This document shows positions 1 through 11,508 of a stretch of 58,319 bases of DNA, piece by piece (the stretch's first letter is position 1; every line of letters starts with the position of its first letter). The notes below the pieces were generated by a model. That model saw only the letters and a program-made list of their open reading frames with translations, was not told the DNA's origin and did not search any database. The stretch covers positions 1 to 58,319 of the forward strand of contig JAGNYW010000016.1 of assembly GCA_017984755.1 (NCBI GenBank), read 5' to 3'. Source of the stretch: Methyloversatilis sp. (GTDB taxonomy: Bacteria; Pseudomonadota; Gammaproteobacteria; Burkholderiales; Rhodocyclaceae). The position numbers and the translations under genes were made by a program.

Positions 1-749
1 AGCTGGTCGCCGATGGCGCGGTGGATCAGCGCCGCCGCGACCGATGAATCGACGCCACCGGACAGGCCGAGGATGACTTCCTCGTCGCCGACCTGTTCGC
101 GGATGCGCGCCACCGCCTCTTCGATGTAGTCACCCATGATCCAGTCGGCGGCGCAGCCGCAGACGTCGAGGACGAACTTGCGCAGGATGTCGGCGCCGCG
201 CGCGGTGTGCGTCACTTCGGGGTGGAACTGCACGCCATAGAAGCGGCGCGCCTCGTCGGCCATGCCGGCGATCGGGCAGCTGTCGGTCGACGCCATCAGC
301 TTGAAGCCGGGCGGCAGTTCGGTCACCTTGTCGCCGTGGCTCATCCACACCTTCAGGATGCCGTGGCCCTTTTCGGTGCGGAAATCCTCGATGCCGTCCA
401 GCAGCTTCGTATGGCCGTGCGCGCGGACTTCGGCGTAACCGAATTCACGCACGGTGCCGGCTTCTACCTTGCCGCCCAGTTGCTGCGTCATGGTCTGCAT
501 GCCATAGCAGATGCCCAGCACCGGCACGCCGAGGTCGAACACGGCCTGCGGCGCGCGGTCGGTCTCTTCTTCGTAGGCGGACATGTGGCTGCCGGACAGG
601 ATCACACCCTTCGCGCCGAAGCTGCGGACGAAGTCGTCGCTCACATCGGCCGGATGGATTTCGCAATAGACATGCGCCTCGCGCACGCGACGTGCGATGA
701 GCTGGGTGACCTGGGAGCCGAAATCGAGGATGAGGATCTTGTTGTGCAT
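1..749 (-). CDS. guaA: GMP synthase (glutamine-hydrolysing), 3'-truncated by the window edge
   Basis: Converts XMP to GMP using ATP and glutamine, the last step of guanine nucleotide synthesis. Only the first 249 residues are in the window; the C-terminal part lies beyond base 1. The start ATG is at 749-747. Residues 5-180 form the class I glutamine amidotransferase domain: nucleophile Cys81 in GICYGMQ and the His176/Glu178 pair in GVQFHPEV. The ATP-pyrophosphatase P-loop SGGVDSS begins at residue 230, which separates GuaA from other glutamine amidotransferases. It follows guaB on the same strand after a 126-bp gap, so the two are probably one guaBA transcription unit. Nothing odd is visible in the present part. 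Confidence 0.97.
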   Translation of the reverse strand, partial: MHNKILILDFGSQVTQLIARRVREAHVYCEIHPADVSDDFVRSFGAKGVILSGSHMSAYEEETDRAPQAVFDLGVPVLGICYGMQTMTQQLGGKVEAGTVREFGYAEVRAHGHTKLLDGIEDFRTEKGHGILKVWMSHGDKVTELPPGFKLMASTDSCPIAGMADEARRFYGVQFHPEVTHTARGADILRKFVLDVCGCAADWIMGDYIEEAVARIREQVGDEEVILGLSGGVDSSVAAALIHRAIGDQ

Positions 750-875
750 TTCAGACCAGATGCAAGATTCAAGTGACAGGATTAAAGAAAAAACGGCAGG
801 TCACGCGACCCGCCGGGAAATGGCACGACTCAGCCTGCAAGGCGCACCTTGCGACTTGCATCTTGAAACTTGCGT

Positions 876-2336
876 CTATTCAACGTGGTAGTTCGGCGCT
901 TCCTTGGTGATCTGCACGTCGTGCACGTGCGATTCGCGGATGCCGGCGGACGTGATTTCGACGAACTGCGCAGTGCTGCGCATTTCGTCCACCGTCGAGC
1001 AGCCGCAGTAGCCCATCGACGCACGCAGACCGCCCATGAGCTGGGTGATCACGTTGACCACCGGCCCCTTGTACGGCACGCGGCCTTCGACGCCTTCGGG
1101 CACCAGCTTGTCGGCGTTGGACGCCGGATCCTGGAAATAGCGGTCGGCTGCGCCCTGCTGCATCGCACCGAGCGATCCCATGCCGCGGTAGGACTTGTAG
1201 GAACGGCCCTGGAACAGCTCGATCTCGCCCGGAGCCTCTTCCGTGCCGGCCAGCAGGCCGCCGAGCATGACGGCATTCGCACCGGCTGCAACGGCCTTGG
1301 CGATGTCGCCCGAAAAGCGGATGCCGCCGTCGGCGATCATCGGCACGTCGGTCGAAGCCAGCGCAGTCGCGACGTTGTCGATGGCGGTGATCTGCGGCAC
1401 GCCGACACCGGCGACGATGCGCGTGGTGCAGATCGAGCCCGGACCGATGCCGACCTTCACACCGTCGGCACCGGCATCAACCAGCGCCCGTGCCGCGTCG
1501 GCCGTGGCAATGTTGCCGCCGATCACGTCCAGATGCGGGAAGGTGCGCTTGACCCAGCGCACGCGGTCGAGCACGCCCTGCGAATGACCGTGCGCGGTAT
1601 CGACCACGATGACATCGACGCCCGCTTCGGCCAGTGCTTCGGCACGCTCTTCGGTACCTTCGCCGACACCGACCGCCGCACCAACACGCAAACGGCCATG
1701 CGGATCCTTGGCCGCCAGCGGATGCTCGGTCGACTTCAGCATGTCCTTGACGGTGATCAGACCGCGCAGCGTATCGTTTTCACCCAGCACCAGCACGCGT
1801 TCGAGACGGTTCCGGTGCATCAGCTGGCGTGCGATATCGAGGGAATCACCCTCATGCACGAAAATGAGGCGCTCGCGCGGGGTCATGATCCGCGCCACCG
1901 GCTGATCGAGGTTCGTCTCGAAACGCAGGTCGCGGTTGGTCACGATGCCGACGACACGTCCGCCATCAAGCACCGGAAAACCGGAAATGCGGTGACTGCG
2001 TGTCAACGCAAGCAGCTCGCGAACCGTCATTTCAGGGGAGATGGTGATCGGATCCTTCAGCACACCGGCTTCGAAGCGTTTCACCTTCGACACTTCGGCC
2101 GCCTGCAGCTTGGCCGTCATGTTCTTGTGGATGATGCCGATACCCCCTTCCTGAGCCAGCGCGATCGCGAGGCGTGCTTCGCTGACCGTATCCATCGCGG
2201 CAGAAAGCAGGGGAAGATTGACGTGGATGTTTCTGGAGATTCGGGTGCGGAGACTTACATCGCGTGGCAGAACAGTCGAATGTGCCGGCACAAGCAGCAC
2301 ATCATCGAAGGTCAGCGCCTTCTGGATAACACGCAT
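876..2336 (-). CDS. guaB: Inosine-5'-monophosphate dehydrogenase
   Basis: Oxidises IMP to XMP with NAD+, the committed step toward GMP; cytosolic. The protein has 486 residues, the usual bacterial length. A TIM barrel carries the catalytic loop [11 protein letters not shown] with the active-site Cys at about residue 303, and two CBS domains are inserted at about residues 90-210. I chose ATG 2336 over an in-frame upstream start at 2357 because family members begin [15 protein letters not shown] and a GGAAAG ribosome-binding sequence sits just upstream. guaA follows on the same strand. A TATAAT element lies 28-33 bp upstream of the start. Confidence 0.97.
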   Translation of the reverse strand: MRVIQKALTFDDVLLVPAHSTVLPRDVSLRTRISRNIHVNLPLLSAAMDTVSEARLAIALAQEGGIGIIHKNMTAKLQAAEVSKVKRFEAGVLKDPITISPEMTVRELLALTRSHRISGFPVLDGGRVVGIVTNRDLRFETNLDQPVARIMTPRERLIFVHEGDSLDIARQLMHRNRLERVLVLGENDTLRGLITVKDMLKSTEHPLAAKDPHGRLRVGAAVGVGEGTEERAEALAEAGVDVIVVDTAHGHSQGVLDRVRWVKRTFPHLDVIGGNIATADAARALVDAGADGVKVGIGPGSICTTRIVAGVGVPQITAIDNVATALASTDVPMIADGGIRFSGDIAKAVAAGANAVMLGGLLAGTEEAPGEIELFQGRSYKSYRGMGSLGAMQQGAADRYFQDPASNADKLVPEGVEGRVPYKGPVVNVITQLMGGLRASMGYCGCSTVDEMRSTAQFVEITSAGIRESHVHDVQITKEAPNYHVE

Positions 2337-2363
2337 GACTACTTTCCAATCTGGCAAAAACGT

Positions 2364-2369
2364 ATTATA
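2364..2369 (-). promoter_or_regulatory. -10 element for guaB(A)
   Basis: The minus strand reads TATAAT here, about 30 bp before the guaB start codon. The -35 hexamer at the expected distance is poor (GCGGAA-like), so the promoter may need an activator, or this may be chance. The surrounding bases CGTATTATACG are palindromic, so the site could also be read on the plus strand toward the DUF4124 gene. Confidence 0.5.
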
Positions 2370-2383
2370 CGCCGGCCAATGCG

Positions 2384-2411
2384 GCCTTCCGCAGCCGCCG
2401 TTGCGGAAGGC
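2384..2411. repeat. Perfect 10-bp inverted repeat between guaB and the DUF4124 gene
   Basis: Arms GCCTTCCGCA (2384-2393) and TGCGGAAGGC (2402-2411) are separated by 8 bp. The repeat covers the -35 region of the guaB promoter, a place where an operator could act, and lies just before the ribosome-binding site of the divergent gene. No run of T follows on either strand, so it is not a good terminator. Function unknown. Confidence 0.5.
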
Positions 2412-2443
2412 AGTGCAGTACCCACAGAGCAGGAGTGTTCGAA

Positions 2444-2881
2444 GTGTCCCCTAGATTGACTGCGTTCATCCTCATGTGCCTGCCGCTGGCCGCCATGGCA
2501 CAGATCTATCAATACAAAGACGCGCAGGGACGGATGGTGTTCTCGGACACCCCTCCCCCGGACGCGAAGGCGACCCGGAAGAACATCAACGTCGCGCCAC
2601 CGTCCGGTGATTCGGCACGACCGCTCGAGGAAAAGATGCAGGACTTCCAGAAACGGCGGGATGCCGCAGCCGAACAGGAAACCAGGCAGGCCAAGGCAAG
2701 GGCCGAGCAGGAAAAGGCGGCCGAAAACTGCACCAGGGCGCGCAACAAGCTGGCAGCACTGCAGTCCGGGCAGCGCATCGTCCGCTACAACGCCCAGGGC
2801 GAACGCGAATTCCTCGACGACAGTGGCCGCGAACGGGAAACGGCCGAAGCCGGCAAGGCTGTTTCAGAGTGGTGCAAGTGA
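2444..2881 (+). CDS. DUF4124 domain-containing exported protein
   Basis: Function unknown. Residues 1-19 form a signal peptide (hydrophobic core [14 protein letters not shown], cleavage after AMA), so the product is probably periplasmic. The mature part starts [19 protein letters not shown], typical of the DUF4124 domain of proteobacterial envelope proteins. The rest is charged and probably coiled coil (about residues 55-105, rich in E, K, A and R). I chose GTG 2444 because AGGAG at 2431-2435 is 8 bases upstream; the in-frame GTG at 2435 overlaps that AGGAG. It is divergent from guaB and stands alone. Confidence 0.85.
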   Translation: MSPRLTAFILMCLPLAAMAQIYQYKDAQGRMVFSDTPPPDAKATRKNINVAPPSGDSARPLEEKMQDFQKRRDAAAEQETRQAKARAEQEKAAENCTRARNKLAALQSGQRIVRYNAQGEREFLDDSGRERETAEAGKAVSEWCK

Positions 2882-2949
2882 GACTGGATGGGTTTCAGTC
2901 GAGCCATTGATGAAGGCGGTGCATCCCGCCGGGCAACTCGGCAGAAAAC

Positions 2950-3273
2950 TCAGCCGGCACCTTCTGCTTCGCCGCCGCCCTTCTTCAGCACCTTGCCTTC
3001 GGCTGCCCGCTGCCTGCGCACCTCCTTCGGGTCCGCGATGAGGGCGCGATAGATTTCCACCCTGTCCAGATTGCGCAATGCCTGGTCGCCCTTGACCAGC
3101 TTCGCGAAGATGCCGAGCTTGTTTCTGGCTGGATCGATCTCCGGATGCTTCTGCAGCAACCCCGAAGCCTCGACTGCCTGAAGCACCGTGGCACCTTCCG
3201 GCAGTTCGATGGTCACGATGTCCTGTCTTTCCGGCAGCGCGTACGCCACCTGAACGCGAATGGTGTCGGCCAC
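2950..3273 (-). CDS. RnfH family ubiquitin-fold protein
   Basis: A 107-residue protein of the RnfH family (beta-grasp fold), related to the small protein often encoded with Rnf complexes and, in many proteobacteria, beside ratA and smpB. The core IRVQVAYALPERQ...LPEGATVLQAVEASGLL...NKLGIFAKLVKGDQALRN matches the family; the tail is charged and ends in a Gly/Ala-rich stretch. The start is GTG 3273, one base after the ratA stop, so the pair is translationally coupled. A GGGGGG tract upstream may act as ribosome-binding site. The molecular role is not established; no rnf genes are present here. Confidence 0.85.
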   Translation of the reverse strand: MADTIRVQVAYALPERQDIVTIELPEGATVLQAVEASGLLQKHPEIDPARNKLGIFAKLVKGDQALRNLDRVEIYRALIADPKEVRRQRAAEGKVLKKGGGEAEGAG

Positions 3274-3274
3274 G

Positions 3275-3715
3275 TCATGCCCCCCGGCCGTAAACCTGAT
3301 CGGCACGTTTCACGAACGCATCGACGAAGGTGTTTGCGATATGACTGAAGACCGGCCCCACCACCTTCTCGATCAGACGACTGGAAAACTCGTAGTGCAG
3401 ATTGAATTCGATCTTGCAGGCACCCGCACCGAGCGCGGCGAAGGCCCAGGTTCCGTCGAGCGCGTTGAAAGGCCCCTCGACCAGCCTTATCGTCATGCTG
3501 TGCGGGAAGACCTTGGCATTCGCCGTCGCGAAATGGGCCTTCACGCCGTGATAATTGATATCAACGCGCGCGCGCGTGAGCACGTCATTGCGCTCGATGA
3601 CATGACTGCCACCGCACCAGGGCAGGAACTCGGGGTAATGCTCGACGCCATCGACCAGCAGGAACATCTGTTCGGCGCTGCGCTCGATGAGCACGGTTTT
3701 ACGGACATCAGCCAT
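3275..3715 (-). CDS. ratA: RatA/Coq10-type START-domain protein
   Basis: 146 residues with the polyketide cyclase/START-like fold of the RatA (YfjG) / Coq10 family: EQMFLLVDGVEHYPEFLPWC near the N terminus and the C-terminal amphipathic helix after FSSRLIEKVVGPVFSHIANTFVDAFVKRA. E. coli RatA was reported to block 70S ribosome assembly, while Coq10 homologues bind ubiquinone; which role applies cannot be told from sequence. It is followed one base later by the RnfH-like gene and is divergent from smpB, the usual arrangement in proteobacteria. Confidence 0.88.
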   Translation of the reverse strand: MADVRKTVLIERSAEQMFLLVDGVEHYPEFLPWCGGSHVIERNDVLTRARVDINYHGVKAHFATANAKVFPHSMTIRLVEGPFNALDGTWAFAALGAGACKIEFNLHYEFSSRLIEKVVGPVFSHIANTFVDAFVKRADQVYGRGA

Positions 3716-3808
3716 GTCATCAAAAGGTAAAATGCCGATTCTAGCCGTGCCGGGCCACCGCGCGCAGCCTTCATCACTTGCAAGTCCATCAGGTACCGGT
3801 CACCAGAC

Positions 3809-4255
3809 ATGAGCATCGCCGAAAACAAGAAGGCCTTCCACGACTACTTCATCGAGGAGCGATTCGAAGCGGGACTCGTGCTCGAGGGCTGGGAGGTGAA
3901 GGCTATCCGTGCCGGACGTACCCAGCTCAAGGAAGCCTACGTCGTGCTCAAGGGCGAAGAGGTTTTCGTTATCGGCATGCACGTTTCGCCGCTGCTGTCC
4001 GCCTCGACGCACATTCATCCCGATGCCACGCGAAGCCGCAAGCTGCTGCTGCACGCCGGAGAAATCAGCAAGCTGATCGGACTGGTCGAGCGCGCGGGCT
4101 ACACGCTGGTGCCGCTGAATCTCCACTACACACGCGGGCGCATCAAGCTCGAGATCGGGCTGGCCAAGGGCAAGAAGCAGTTCGACAAGCGCGAGACCGA
4201 AAAGGAACGCGATTGGGAACGTGAAAAGGCGCGACTGATGCGCGCCCGCGTCTGA
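3809..4255 (+). CDS. smpB: SsrA-binding protein SmpB
   Basis: Binds tmRNA and brings it to stalled ribosomes for trans-translation. 148 residues, the normal length. Family signatures are present: [32 protein letters not shown] at the N terminus, the [22 protein letters not shown] block, and a basic C-terminal tail after the conserved KKQFDKRE, ending [11 protein letters not shown], which enters the mRNA channel. The start ATG 3809 agrees with the family. Divergent from ratA with a 93-bp intergenic region. No ssrA (tmRNA) gene is seen in the window. Confidence 0.97.
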   Translation: MSIAENKKAFHDYFIEERFEAGLVLEGWEVKAIRAGRTQLKEAYVVLKGEEVFVIGMHVSPLLSASTHIHPDATRSRKLLLHAGEISKLIGLVERAGYTLVPLNLHYTRGRIKLEIGLAKGKKQFDKRETEKERDWEREKARLMRARV

Positions 4256-4275
4256 CGCGCTGCTGGCTGCGTCAG
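4252..4275. terminator. Short hairpin between convergent smpB and hemerythrin genes
   Basis: CTGACGC (4252-4258) pairs with GCGTCAG (4269-4275) across a 10-base loop. It overlaps both stop codons and sits between convergent genes, so it may end both transcripts, but no T-run follows on either strand. Confidence 0.4.
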
Positions 4276-4694
4276 GAAATCGTTTCCGCAGCAATCGCCC
4301 GGGCGTCGTAACCCGTCTGCCGGATGTGCGAGGCGAGTGCGGCGTCCATGGTCGCCGCATGATGCGCAAACCACAGCGGCAGCTCTTTCAGCAATGACTG
4401 CGTGATCGACGTGTTGCCGGCCAGAGCAAGATGACGCACGTCGCGCAGCACCTCGAGCACGCGTTCGTGCTCGCTGCGATGACAGTGCAGCGGCGGAAAA
4501 CCGGATGCCCTCATCCACTCATCCTCCTGCGCGAAATGAGCCTCTGTATGACGGATCAGCGCATCGAGACGATCCGCCGCATCTTCAGGCCCGACCGCGT
4601 CAAGTTCATTTAGCAATGCGGCGAATTCACGATGGGTGTCATCCATCGAGACGATGCCCAGTTCGTAATCGGCAGACCAGGGGAGCGCAACCAT
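4272..4694 (-). CDS. Bacteriohemerythrin (non-haem di-iron O2-binding protein)
   Basis: 140-residue single-domain hemerythrin. All seven expected di-iron ligands can be placed: His21 (DDTHREF), His53 and Glu57 (HFAQEDEW), His72 and His76 (HRSEHERV), His112 and Asp117 (HAATMD). Such proteins bind O2 reversibly and are thought to store, deliver or sense oxygen; no sensor or output domain is fused here. ATG 4694 has GGAG nine bases upstream. Monocistronic, convergent with smpB and divergent from folK. An imperfect FNR-like half site (TTGAT at 4754-4758) lies upstream but is not convincing. Confidence 0.92.
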   Translation of the reverse strand: MVALPWSADYELGIVSMDDTHREFAALLNELDAVGPEDAADRLDALIRHTEAHFAQEDEWMRASGFPPLHCHRSEHERVLEVLRDVRHLALAGNTSITQSLLKELPLWFAHHAATMDAALASHIRQTGYDARAIAAETIS

Positions 4695-4865
4695 GTCGCG
4701 ATGCTCCGTGAAAAGACCAGCCTTGAATGTGCCTGCCCTCGATCGGGCACATGTTGATCCAGATTAGGGAGCGAGCACTTCACCGCCACCATGCGCTCGC
4801 GGGGCGCCATCGATCGCTCCGGGGAACGGTGCTACAGTCCGCGACTTCCACACGCAGAGCCATTC

Positions 4866-5411
4866 ATGAGTCGCGAAGCCATTGCCCACATCGGTCTCGG
4901 CAGCAATCTGGGCAACCCGGAAGCCCAGGTGCTTGCTGCATTCGACGAGATCGCCGCGACGCCCGGCATCGAACTGGAACGACGTTCCTCGCTGTATCGC
5001 ACGGCGCCGATCGGCTACGACAACCAGCCCGACTTCATCAACGCCGTCGCCCGCGTCCGCACCACGCTTGCACCGCAGGCCCTGCTCGATCAGCTCCTGA
5101 GTATCGAGCGAATGCACGGCCGGATCCGGGAATTCCTGAATGCACCGCGCACGCTGGATCTCGACGTACTGCTCTACGACGATGATCAGATCAGGACCGA
5201 CACGCTGAACGTTCCCCACCCACGCGCGCATCTGCGCGCCTTCGTGCTTTTGCCGCTGCTGGAGGTGTCACCCGAACTGGTCATTCCCGGTATCGGTGCG
5301 GCCAGCACGTGGCTGGCACATTGCCAGGATCAACCGATCTCGCGTATCGCCGATGCGATGACCATCCGCCTTGCCGCAGGCAGCGTAGTACCGCCCGCAA
5401 GCATTGACTGA
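4866..5411 (+). CDS. folK: 2-amino-4-hydroxy-6-hydroxymethyldihydropteridine pyrophosphokinase
   Basis: Transfers pyrophosphate from ATP to 6-hydroxymethyl-dihydropterin, the step before dihydropteroate synthase (folP, also in this window at 28707-29552). 181 residues from ATG 4866; an in-frame ORF extends upstream but the family begins at the IGLGSNLGNP motif, which is residues 9-18 here. Also seen: the catalytic RTLDLDVLLYDDD Mg2+/ATP block and the PHPRAHLRAFVLLPL motif. Stands alone, convergent with the Nudix gene. Confidence 0.96.
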   Translation: MSREAIAHIGLGSNLGNPEAQVLAAFDEIAATPGIELERRSSLYRTAPIGYDNQPDFINAVARVRTTLAPQALLDQLLSIERMHGRIREFLNAPRTLDLDVLLYDDDQIRTDTLNVPHPRAHLRAFVLLPLLEVSPELVIPGIGAASTWLAHCQDQPISRIADAMTIRLAAGSVVPPASID

Positions 5412-5465
5412 TGCACCGGGACGGGTCGCACTGAAACTGCGCTTCCCTTCCGGGAATACCACGTC

Positions 5466-6014
5466 CTAAAAACCCTGACGGAAGACCCGCTGAGCCCAGA
5501 TCAGCGCCGCGAGCGTCTTGGCATCGGTGAGTTCGCCCTGCCATACGGCGGACATGGCGGCCTCGAGCGACAGCGCGGTGAGCTCGAGGAACTCACCTTC
5601 ATCTAGCTTGGCACCGACATGGCGCAGGCCGCGGGCGAGAAATATTTCGATGTGTTCGTCGGAGTAGCCGATGCAGGGATGCATCGTGCCGAGATGGATC
5701 CACTCCTCGGCTTCGTGCCCGGTTTCCTCGCGCAGCTCGCGCACCGCCGTCTCTGAAGGCGCTTCGCCGGGATCGATTTTTCCTGCGGGGAATTCAATGA
5801 ACGTGCGGCCCGGGCCGTACCGGTACTGACGCTCGAAAAGCATCTCGCCATCGGGCAGCACGGCGATGATGACGACGGCACCGGGATGGCGCACATATTC
5901 GCGCACCGCCTGTTTGCCGTCAGGGAGAAGCACCTGGTCCTGAAACACCTTCAGCAGGACGCCGTCGTAGACCTGCCGGCTGTCGAGCGTGGTTTCGACC
6001 AGGGGGTCGGTCAT
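5466..6014 (-). CDS. Nudix hydrolase, ADP-ribose pyrophosphatase type
   Basis: 182 residues. The Nudix box is complete: G78, E84, R92-E93, E96-E97 and G99. The preceding YGPGRTFIEFPAGKID stretch and the overall length match ADP-ribose diphosphatases (NudF-like), which cut ADP-ribose to AMP and ribose 5-phosphate. Its ATG at 6014 is only 10 bp after the nuoN stop codon, so it is probably the last cistron of the nuo transcript. Other nucleoside-diphosphate-sugar substrates cannot be excluded. Confidence 0.9.
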   Translation of the reverse strand: MTDPLVETTLDSRQVYDGVLLKVFQDQVLLPDGKQAVREYVRHPGAVVIIAVLPDGEMLFERQYRYGPGRTFIEFPAGKIDPGEAPSETAVRELREETGHEAEEWIHLGTMHPCIGYSDEHIEIFLARGLRHVGAKLDEGEFLELTALSLEAAMSAVWQGELTDAKTLAALIWAQRVFRQGF

Positions 6015-6024
6015 CGCAGAACCA

Positions 6025-7506
6025 TCACTTCAGCGTCTGGCCAAGTGCTGATGCGCACAGCGCAAGAAGCGGCTGGGGCATCAGCCCGAGCAAGGCAATC
6101 GCCAGTGCGTTGATCGACAGCACCGTACGCATTTCGCCGGATGCCACGATGGGCGACTCGTCCTCGGGCGCATCGAAGTACATGAGCTTGACGATGCGCA
6201 GGTAGAAGAACGCACCGATCAGCGACATCAGCACTGCGAACACCGCGGTGTAGAGATAACCCGCCGCGACAACTGCCTGCAGCACTGCGAGCTTGGCGAA
6301 GAAGCCGATGAAGAACGGGATGCCCGCCATCGAGAACATGACCATCATCAGCACGGCAGCAAACCACGGGCTGCGCTTGTTCAGGCCTTTCAGGTCTGTC
6401 AGTTCCTCGGCTTCGAAGCCGGCCCGGGTCAGCAGCAACAACGTTCCGAAGGCCGCCGCGCTCATGAGCACATAGGCGATCGTATAGAACATGGCGCTGC
6501 CGAAGGCGTACGACAGATGAATGTCACCCGACGCACGCATTTCGATCACGCCGCTGACCAGACCCAGCAGCATGAAGCCCATGTGCGAAATGGTCGAGTA
6601 GGCGAGCATGCGCTTGAGATTCGTTTGTGCGATCGCGACGATGTTTCCGAGCGCGATGGACAGCACCGCGAGCAGCATGAGCATCTGCTGCCACTCTGAC
6701 GCGAGCGTCGGCAGACCGTCCACGAGCAGGCGGATCGCCATGGCGAAGCCGGCAAGCTTGGGCGCCGAACCGATGAGCAAAGTGATCGGCGTCGGTGCGC
6801 CGTGATAGACGTCCGGTATCCACATGTGGAAGGGCACGGCACCGATCTTGAAAGCCAGACCGGCAACCAGGAACACGAGTCCGAAACGCAGGACGTCCAT
6901 GTTCGTGGCCGGATCGGACAGCTTGCGGGCAATGGCCGAAATTTCGAGCGTGCCGGTCGCGCCGTAAACCATCGACATGCCGTACAGCAGCAGACCCGAT
7001 GCCAGCGCGCCGAGCACGAAGTACTTCATCGCCGCTTCGGTCGAGCGCGCCGATTCTCGGTCCAGTGCAACGAGTGCGTAGATGGCGAGCGAGAGCAATT
7101 CCAGGCCCAGATACAGCGTGAGGAGGTGATTGGCGGAAATCATCACCTGCATGCCGAGGGTGGCGAACAGCACCAGCAGGTAATACTCGCCCCGCTCCAT
7201 GCCGCGCACCTCAAGGTAGCCGCGACTGTAGATGACCACTGTGAAGATGGTCAGGTACAGGCAGCTCTTGAGCACATCGGACAGGCGGTCATCGACGAAC
7301 ATGCCGCTGAAGGTGAGCGTCGTCTCGGTGCCGGCCGTGCCGACCTGGATGGCAAAGGCACCGACCAGCGTCGCCAGAGTGAGCACGTAGGGCAGCCAGT
7401 TCTGGCGTTCGGACTTGAAGAGGTCTGCAATCAGTACAACGCAGGCCATGACCAGCATGAATATTTCTGCTGATGCGGGATAGAAGTCGGGCAGTGGGAA
7501 GTTCAT
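6025..7506 (-). CDS. nuoN: NADH:quinone oxidoreductase subunit N
   Basis: Membrane subunit of complex I, one of the three antiporter-like proton channels. 493 residues, nearly all transmembrane; family motifs include the [20 protein letters not shown] region with the functional Lys and [14 protein letters not shown]. Last nuo gene; starts 12 bp after the nuoM stop. Length and start ([16 protein letters not shown]) match the family. Confidence 0.97.
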   Translation of the reverse strand: MNFPLPDFYPASAEIFMLVMACVVLIADLFKSERQNWLPYVLTLATLVGAFAIQVGTAGTETTLTFSGMFVDDRLSDVLKSCLYLTIFTVVIYSRGYLEVRGMERGEYYLLVLFATLGMQVMISANHLLTLYLGLELLSLAIYALVALDRESARSTEAAMKYFVLGALASGLLLYGMSMVYGATGTLEISAIARKLSDPATNMDVLRFGLVFLVAGLAFKIGAVPFHMWIPDVYHGAPTPITLLIGSAPKLAGFAMAIRLLVDGLPTLASEWQQMLMLLAVLSIALGNIVAIAQTNLKRMLAYSTISHMGFMLLGLVSGVIEMRASGDIHLSYAFGSAMFYTIAYVLMSAAAFGTLLLLTRAGFEAEELTDLKGLNKRSPWFAAVLMMVMFSMAGIPFFIGFFAKLAVLQAVVAAGYLYTAVFAVLMSLIGAFFYLRIVKLMYFDAPEDESPIVASGEMRTVLSINALAIALLGLMPQPLLALCASALGQTLK

Positions 7507-7518
7507 TCTATGTGTCCG

Positions 7519-8997
7519 TCAGAGCTTGCCAACGGCAACCTGTTGCAGCAGTTGGTTCACGGTCGCGTGCATGATTTCGGTCACCGGTTGGGGCCAGATA
7601 CCCATGGCCAGTGTGCACACGGCAAGTACGCCGAGTATCAGCATTTCGCGGGCGTTGATGTCCTTGAGCTCGGCTACGTGACTGTTGGCGATGTCGCCGA
7701 AGATCACCCTCTTGTACATCCACAGCGTGTAGGCAGCGCCCAGGATGAGTGTCGTTGCCGCCGCGAAGCCGGTCCAGAAGTTGAACTGCAGCGCACCCAG
7801 CACGACCATGAACTCGCCGACGAAGCCGGAGGTTGCCGGCAACCCTGCGTTCGCCATCGCGAACAGCAGGAACAGCGCCGCGAACTTGGGCATGGTATTC
7901 ACCACGCCGCCGTAATCACCGATATTGCGGGTGTGCATGCGGTCGTACAGGACGCCGATGCACAGGAACATCGCCGCCGACACGAAGCCGTGGGAAATCA
8001 TCTGCACCAACGCACCTTCGACACCGAGCGGATTGAAGATGAAGAAGCCAAGCGTGACGAAACCCATGTGCGAAATCGACGAATAGGCCACCAGCTTCTT
8101 CATGTCCGTCTGTGCGAGAGCCACCAGACCGATGTAGATGACGGCGATCAGCGACAGGCCGATCACCACAGGCGCAAAGTGCGTCGCCGCGTCGGGAACG
8201 ATGGGCAGTGAAAACCGCAGGAAACCATAGGCGCCGAGCTTCAGGCCGATGGCGGCCAGCACGGCCGAACCACCGGTCGGCGCCTCGACGTGAGCGTCCG
8301 GGAGCCAGGTATGTACCGGCCACATCGGCACCTTCACCGCGAAACTTGCGAAGAATGCCCAGAAGATAAGCGACTGCGCCCCCATGGCCAGCGGTTCGCG
8401 ATGCCAGTCGAGGATGCCGAAGCTGCCGCTCTTGTGGAAGAGATAGAGCAGCGCGACCAGCATCAGCAGCGAGCCGAGCAGCGTGTAGAGGAAGAACTTC
8501 AGCGCGGCATAGACACGGTTCTTGCCGCCCCAGATACCGATCACGAGGTAGAGCGGTATCAGCGACGATTCGAAGAATACGTAGAACAGGATGCCGTCGA
8601 GCGAGGAGAATATGCCGTTCAGCAGCCCCGACATGATCAGGAAGGCCGCGTTGTACTGCGACACCTTCGTTTCGATCACCTGCCAGCCCGCCATGATGAC
8701 CAGCAGTGTGATGAAGCTGTTGAGGATGACGAAGGGCATCGAAATGCCATCGACGCCAAGGTGGTAGTTGATGTTGTAGTCCCGTACCCACGGCATCAAC
8801 TCGACGAATTGCATCGACGCGCTGCTCGAATCGAAGCCGAAATAGAGCGGCAGGGTGACCAGAAAACCGAACGCAGCGGTAACGAGCGCGATCAGCTTCG
8901 AAAACGCCACGTTGCGGCCGTCACCGCTGGCCAGCACGAGCAGTCCACCCGCAATCGGCAACCAGATGGCAAGACTGAGAAGGGGAATATCGGTCAT
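7519..8997 (-). CDS. nuoM: NADH:quinone oxidoreductase subunit M
   Basis: Antiporter-like proton-pumping membrane subunit of complex I, 492 residues. Visible motifs: the FFESSLIPLYLVIGIWGG segment with the conserved glutamate, PVHTWLPDAHVEAPTGGSAVLAA, and AYSSISHMGFVTLG. I placed the start at ATG 8997 (MTDIPLLSLAIWLP), which fits the family; the open frame extends 33 codons upstream without homology, through the nuoL-nuoM gap. That gap is 103 bp, the longest within the nuoL-N part. Confidence 0.97.
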   Translation of the reverse strand: MTDIPLLSLAIWLPIAGGLLVLASGDGRNVAFSKLIALVTAAFGFLVTLPLYFGFDSSSASMQFVELMPWVRDYNINYHLGVDGISMPFVILNSFITLLVIMAGWQVIETKVSQYNAAFLIMSGLLNGIFSSLDGILFYVFFESSLIPLYLVIGIWGGKNRVYAALKFFLYTLLGSLLMLVALLYLFHKSGSFGILDWHREPLAMGAQSLIFWAFFASFAVKVPMWPVHTWLPDAHVEAPTGGSAVLAAIGLKLGAYGFLRFSLPIVPDAATHFAPVVIGLSLIAVIYIGLVALAQTDMKKLVAYSSISHMGFVTLGFFIFNPLGVEGALVQMISHGFVSAAMFLCIGVLYDRMHTRNIGDYGGVVNTMPKFAALFLLFAMANAGLPATSGFVGEFMVVLGALQFNFWTGFAAATTLILGAAYTLWMYKRVIFGDIANSHVAELKDINAREMLILGVLAVCTLAMGIWPQPVTEIMHATVNQLLQQVAVGKL

Positions 8998-9100
8998 TTC
9001 TTTATTTGTCTGGCTCGCTCGACGCGCGGTAAGGCACGCCGTGCAGAAGCACTCCCTTGAATCACAAGCAGCGGACGCACGACAGGCCGCCCGCACCCCA

Positions 9101-11158
<2,058 letters not shown>

Positions 11159-11163
11159 GTCGC

Positions 11164-11475
11164 TCAACCTTTCAGGCTGTCGAGATCATCGACGTGGATG
11201 GTGTTCAGGTTGCGGAACAACGCCACGAGGATGGCCAGCCCGATCGCGGATTCCGCGGCGGCTACTGTAAGAATGAAGAAGACGAATATCTGTCCCGACG
11301 GGTCGCCGAGATAATGCGAAAAGGCGACGAAGTTCATGTTCACCGCAAGCAGCATCAGTTCGATGGCCATCAGCAGAACGATGAGGTTCTTCCGGTTGAG
11401 GAAGATGCCGACGACGCTGATCGCAAACAGCAGCGCGCCAAGCACGAGGAAATGTGACAGGGACAATGTGTGCAT
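11164..11475 (-). CDS. nuoK: NADH:quinone oxidoreductase subunit K
   Basis: Small complex I membrane subunit (103 residues, three transmembrane helices). The conserved membrane glutamates are seen in [14 protein letters not shown] and in [19 protein letters not shown]. Start ATG 11475 ([13 protein letters not shown]) matches homologues; a GTG one codon upstream is less likely. Its stop is 5 bp before the chosen nuoL start. Confidence 0.97.
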   Translation of the reverse strand: MHTLSLSHFLVLGALLFAISVVGIFLNRKNLIVLLMAIELMLLAVNMNFVAFSHYLGDPSGQIFVFFILTVAAAESAIGLAILVALFRNLNTIHVDDLDSLKG

Positions 11476-11508
11476 CACGGGCGGTTATCTCGCTTCTCAG
11501 TCTCGCGT

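Noticed and set aside
870-2459. 529-codon plus-strand ORF antisense to guaB
   Set aside because: Guaranteed by codon bias of guaB on the other strand; His/Asp/Arg-rich with no family. The same applies to the long antisense frames over nuo, carB, ftsH, glmM, nuoD and dnaK.
4754-4767. TTGAT-N4-ATTAG, FNR-like site before the hemerythrin gene
   Set aside because: Only one half matches; the second half has two mismatches, so it is not distinguishable from chance.
5443-5456. TTCCC-TTCC-GGGAA between folK and the Nudix gene
   Set aside because: Only a 5-bp stem with no T-run; too weak to call a terminator.
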